Source: Sphagnum compactum (taxonomy: Eukaryota > Bryophyta > Sphagnopsida > Sphagnales). Taken from it: 64,000 nt of DNA. Position numbers and translations under genes: made by a program. This document shows positions 61,841 through 64,000 of this stretch, piece by piece (position 1 is the stretch's first letter; every line of letters begins with the position of its first letter). Under the pieces are notes generated by a model. The model saw only the letters and a program-made list of their open reading frames with translations. It did not search any database and was not told the origin of the DNA. The DNA lies in assembly GCA_965153455.1 (NCBI GenBank), contig OZ234500.1, positions 5,518,001-5,582,000 of the forward strand, in the 5' to 3' direction.

Positions 61841-63765
61841 TAGAAGACGACGACGACCTTCCTGGTTTTTCGTTGTTGTCTTTTACAACTTAAAAAAAAT
61901 GCACAATGAGCTGTAAGGCTTGTTGTTGTCTTCTGTAACTAAAGCAAAACAACAAAAGTCAACAATGAGCCCAGATCCCAGCTCCTCATCATCTTTTGCA
62001 CTTGAGGAAACAAATTAAGAGACAACAACGAGCCTCCCAGCTTATCGTCGTCTTTTGTACCCGAGAAAAAAACCAAAAGATGATGACAAGCCGAAAGCCT
62101 CTTGGCTCATCACCATCTTCTACATTTGAGGAAAAAAACCAAGAAACAATGATGAACTAGGAGGTTCGTCGTCATCTTCTGCATTGAGAAAAAAACCAAG
62201 AAATGACAACAAGCCTCTCGGCCTGTCATCATCTTCTACACCTGAGAAAAAAAACAAAGAGATGATGACAAGCCTCCTCGCTCGTCGTCATCGTATTCTG
62301 TAGAGAAAGATAAGTCAGTAGCACTAGAAACTAGTAGAGAAAGTAAGGCATGAATGAAATTTCTTCTCTAAAGAAGAATAGAGAAAGAAAAAACAAATTA
62401 AAGGTCTCTCAAGAGTCCCTGTGCTCCGAGTCTCTGATTCCAATTGTAACAATTTTGAATTCGTCATGCAAAGTTGAAGATTGGGTAGATTGCAAAATTG
62501 TGCTAGCTGTGAACTTTACAAAGGCTTATGCTCACAGGCTTTTTCAGATTTGCAATTCAGGGGACGCAATGATGACATCCAATTACCCAAGTTGAAGCAC
62601 TAGGATATGTTTGGGTTAGTCATGAAGGAAGCCTCAAGGTGAAAGAAGTTTTTAGAACTCACATGTTAGTATATTTAGACCCTCTGTACTACTCCCTTTG
62701 TGTGCACAAAATTTGTCTATGTATTGGTTTCCTTGTGGTACTTTTTACCTTTACACGATTGAAGCAAAACAACCAAAGACGATGATGAGTCGGGATTTCG
62801 GTTCATCGTCATCGTTTTCTACATTCGAGGAAAAAAAACTGAGAGATGATGATGAGCTTCTCAACTCATCGTTGTTTTCTACACCTAAAGAAAAAAATGC
62901 AAAAGTTGACAACGAACCATCCTAATTCGTCGTTGTCTTCTGCACATGAGGAAAAAAACCAAGGATGACGACGAGCTGGGATCCTAGCTTGTTGTTGTCG
63001 TCTACAACTAAGGAATAAAACCAAGAGACGATGACAAGCCTCCGAGCTTGTCATTGTTTTTTACAATTGAAAAAAAATGCAGAAGACAACAACGAGCCAT
63101 GAGGCTCATTGTCGTCTTTTGTAGCTAAAGAAAAAACAACCAAGGATGACAATGAGCCTGGATCTCGACTCGTCGTCGTATTTAATAACTGAGGGAAAAA
63201 ACACTAAAATGCGATAATGAGCCGGGAGCCTTGTTGTCGTCTTCTGCGATGAAGGAAAATAATCAAGGATGACGACAAGTCGGGATCCCAGCTCGTTGTC
63301 ATCTTCTGCAAATGAGGAAAAAAAGTAAGAGACAACGACGAGCATCTTGACTTGTTGTTGTCTTCTGCAAGTGAAGAAAAAAAGCTAAGAGACGATGACG
63401 AGCTGGGAGGCTCATCATCATTTCCTTCAACCCAAGAAAAACCAACATCAAGGTTTTTTTTCTTGGGTTGCAGAGGACGATGACGAGCCGAAAGGTTCAT
63501 CGTCATCTTCTGGGTTTTTGTGTTTTTATTTTTTTCTTGAATTGCAAAAGATGATGACGAGTGGGGAGGTTCGTCATTGTCTTCTGCAATGCAAAAAAAA
63601 AAACAGAAGACAAGAACAAAGCACATTTGTTGTTGTCTTCTGCCCTAGTTTCATAAGAAGGGTAGAAGATGACAACGAATGTTGCATTCGTCGTCAACTT
63701 TTGCCCTAATCTCGTAAGAAGAACAGAAGATGAAAACGAGTGAAGCATTGGTAATCATCTTCTCT
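61841..63765. repeat. Array of about 24 units of 60 bp, each an imperfect hairpin
   Basis: Each unit reads approximately AGAYGAYGACGAGCC, a short loop, GGCTCGTCGTCATCTTCTGC, then an A-rich spacer such as GAGGAAAAAAACCAAG. The two halves are inverted repeats, so every unit can fold. Arms vary between units mostly by transitions (C/T, G/A). The array is interrupted at about 62305-62755 by unrelated sequence with a short unsupported ORF (62350-62595). Because of the purine/pyrimidine bias several frames stay open (for example 63204-63626), but these are low-complexity Ser/Phe or Asp/Asn frames and not genes. Confidence 0.85.
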
Positions 63766-63839
63766 ACAAGGGAACAAGAGTGAACAAGAGACAAAGAAAA
63801 AAAAGGGTTGATGTACATTTACTTGCCACAGATGCACAT

Positions 63840-64000
63840 GTTATATTTTGGAGCAACGTTTTTTGCAACACCACTTTAGTAACGTCTTTTGTAGCATTGC
63901 TTCAACACCGCTTCTGTAACATCGTCTTCTACATCATCGCTTCAACATCGTCTTCTACAACACCGTTTCAACACCGCTTTTGCAGCATTGTCTTTTGCAA
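63840..64000. repeat. Short-period tandem repeat running off the window
   Basis: Units of about 16-17 bases of the type CTTCTGCAACACCGCTT and TCAACATCGTCTTCTAC repeat to the last base. Words are shared with the hairpin array (CGTCTTCTAC), so it may have grown from one of its arms. Confidence 0.8.

Noticed and set aside
63204-63626. Long low-complexity ORFs at 63.1-63.75 kb on both strands
   Set aside because: They follow from the 60-bp hairpin array, are made of Ser/Phe/Asp runs, and have no start context or domain.
61841-63765. CRISPR-like regular array
   Set aside because: Units are imperfect palindromes with no unique spacers of constant length, in a plant nuclear context; it is a satellite-like array.

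Overview
The window is nuclear DNA from a land plant. It holds a plastid LQY1-type zinc-finger protein, two class III peroxidases, a DIVARICATA-like MYB, an ethanolamine kinase and a nuclear group II intron maturase with a mitochondrial-type presequence. It also has spliceosomal introns, Tourist-like and CACTA-like miniature elements, and degenerate plant-type (CCCTAAA) telomere units. AT-rich, repeat-filled intergenic DNA and a decayed Plavaka-type transposase fit a non-flowering lineage such as a fern, but this is inference and the genus cannot be read from the sequence.

Layout. Positions 1-2311 are one arm of a long inverted repeat whose partner is 54215-56325; both contain about 1 kb of 20-bp tandem repeats. 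From 5.9 to 28.7 kb lies the intact gene block: a class III peroxidase on the minus strand (5920-7704), LQY1 on plus (17278-17832), a second peroxidase on plus (19839-21301), a maturase on plus (23315-25779) and the MYB on minus (27163-28700). From 28.7 to 36.4 kb there are tandem arrays, dispersed repeats and one 944-bp TIR element. From 36.4 to 44.5 kb there are decayed mobile-element remains: an unidentified plus-strand ORF cluster and a Plavaka-like transposase pseudogene on minus. From 46.6 to 49.1 kb lie the 3' exons of an ethanolamine kinase on minus, probably decaying. From 49.2 to 53.8 kb the DNA is AT-rich with no gene seen. From 54.2 to 60.7 kb there is a MULE-type transposase with a SWIM zinc finger, facing a C2H2 zinc-finger pseudogene, a layout that recalls MuDR. 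From 61.8 to 63.8 kb there is an array of about two dozen 60-bp units, each an imperfect hairpin.

The genes do not form a pathway. LQY1 acts in photosystem II repair, the maturase in organelle intron splicing, the peroxidases in the apoplast or cell wall, ethanolamine kinase in phosphatidylethanolamine synthesis, and the MYB in transcription. The unusual points are the noncanonical donors of both introns in the second peroxidase, a maturase with altered catalytic residues, a Plavaka-type transposase in plant DNA, the hairpin array, and the long inverted repeat enclosing the gene block. All calls are by eye; no database search was run.
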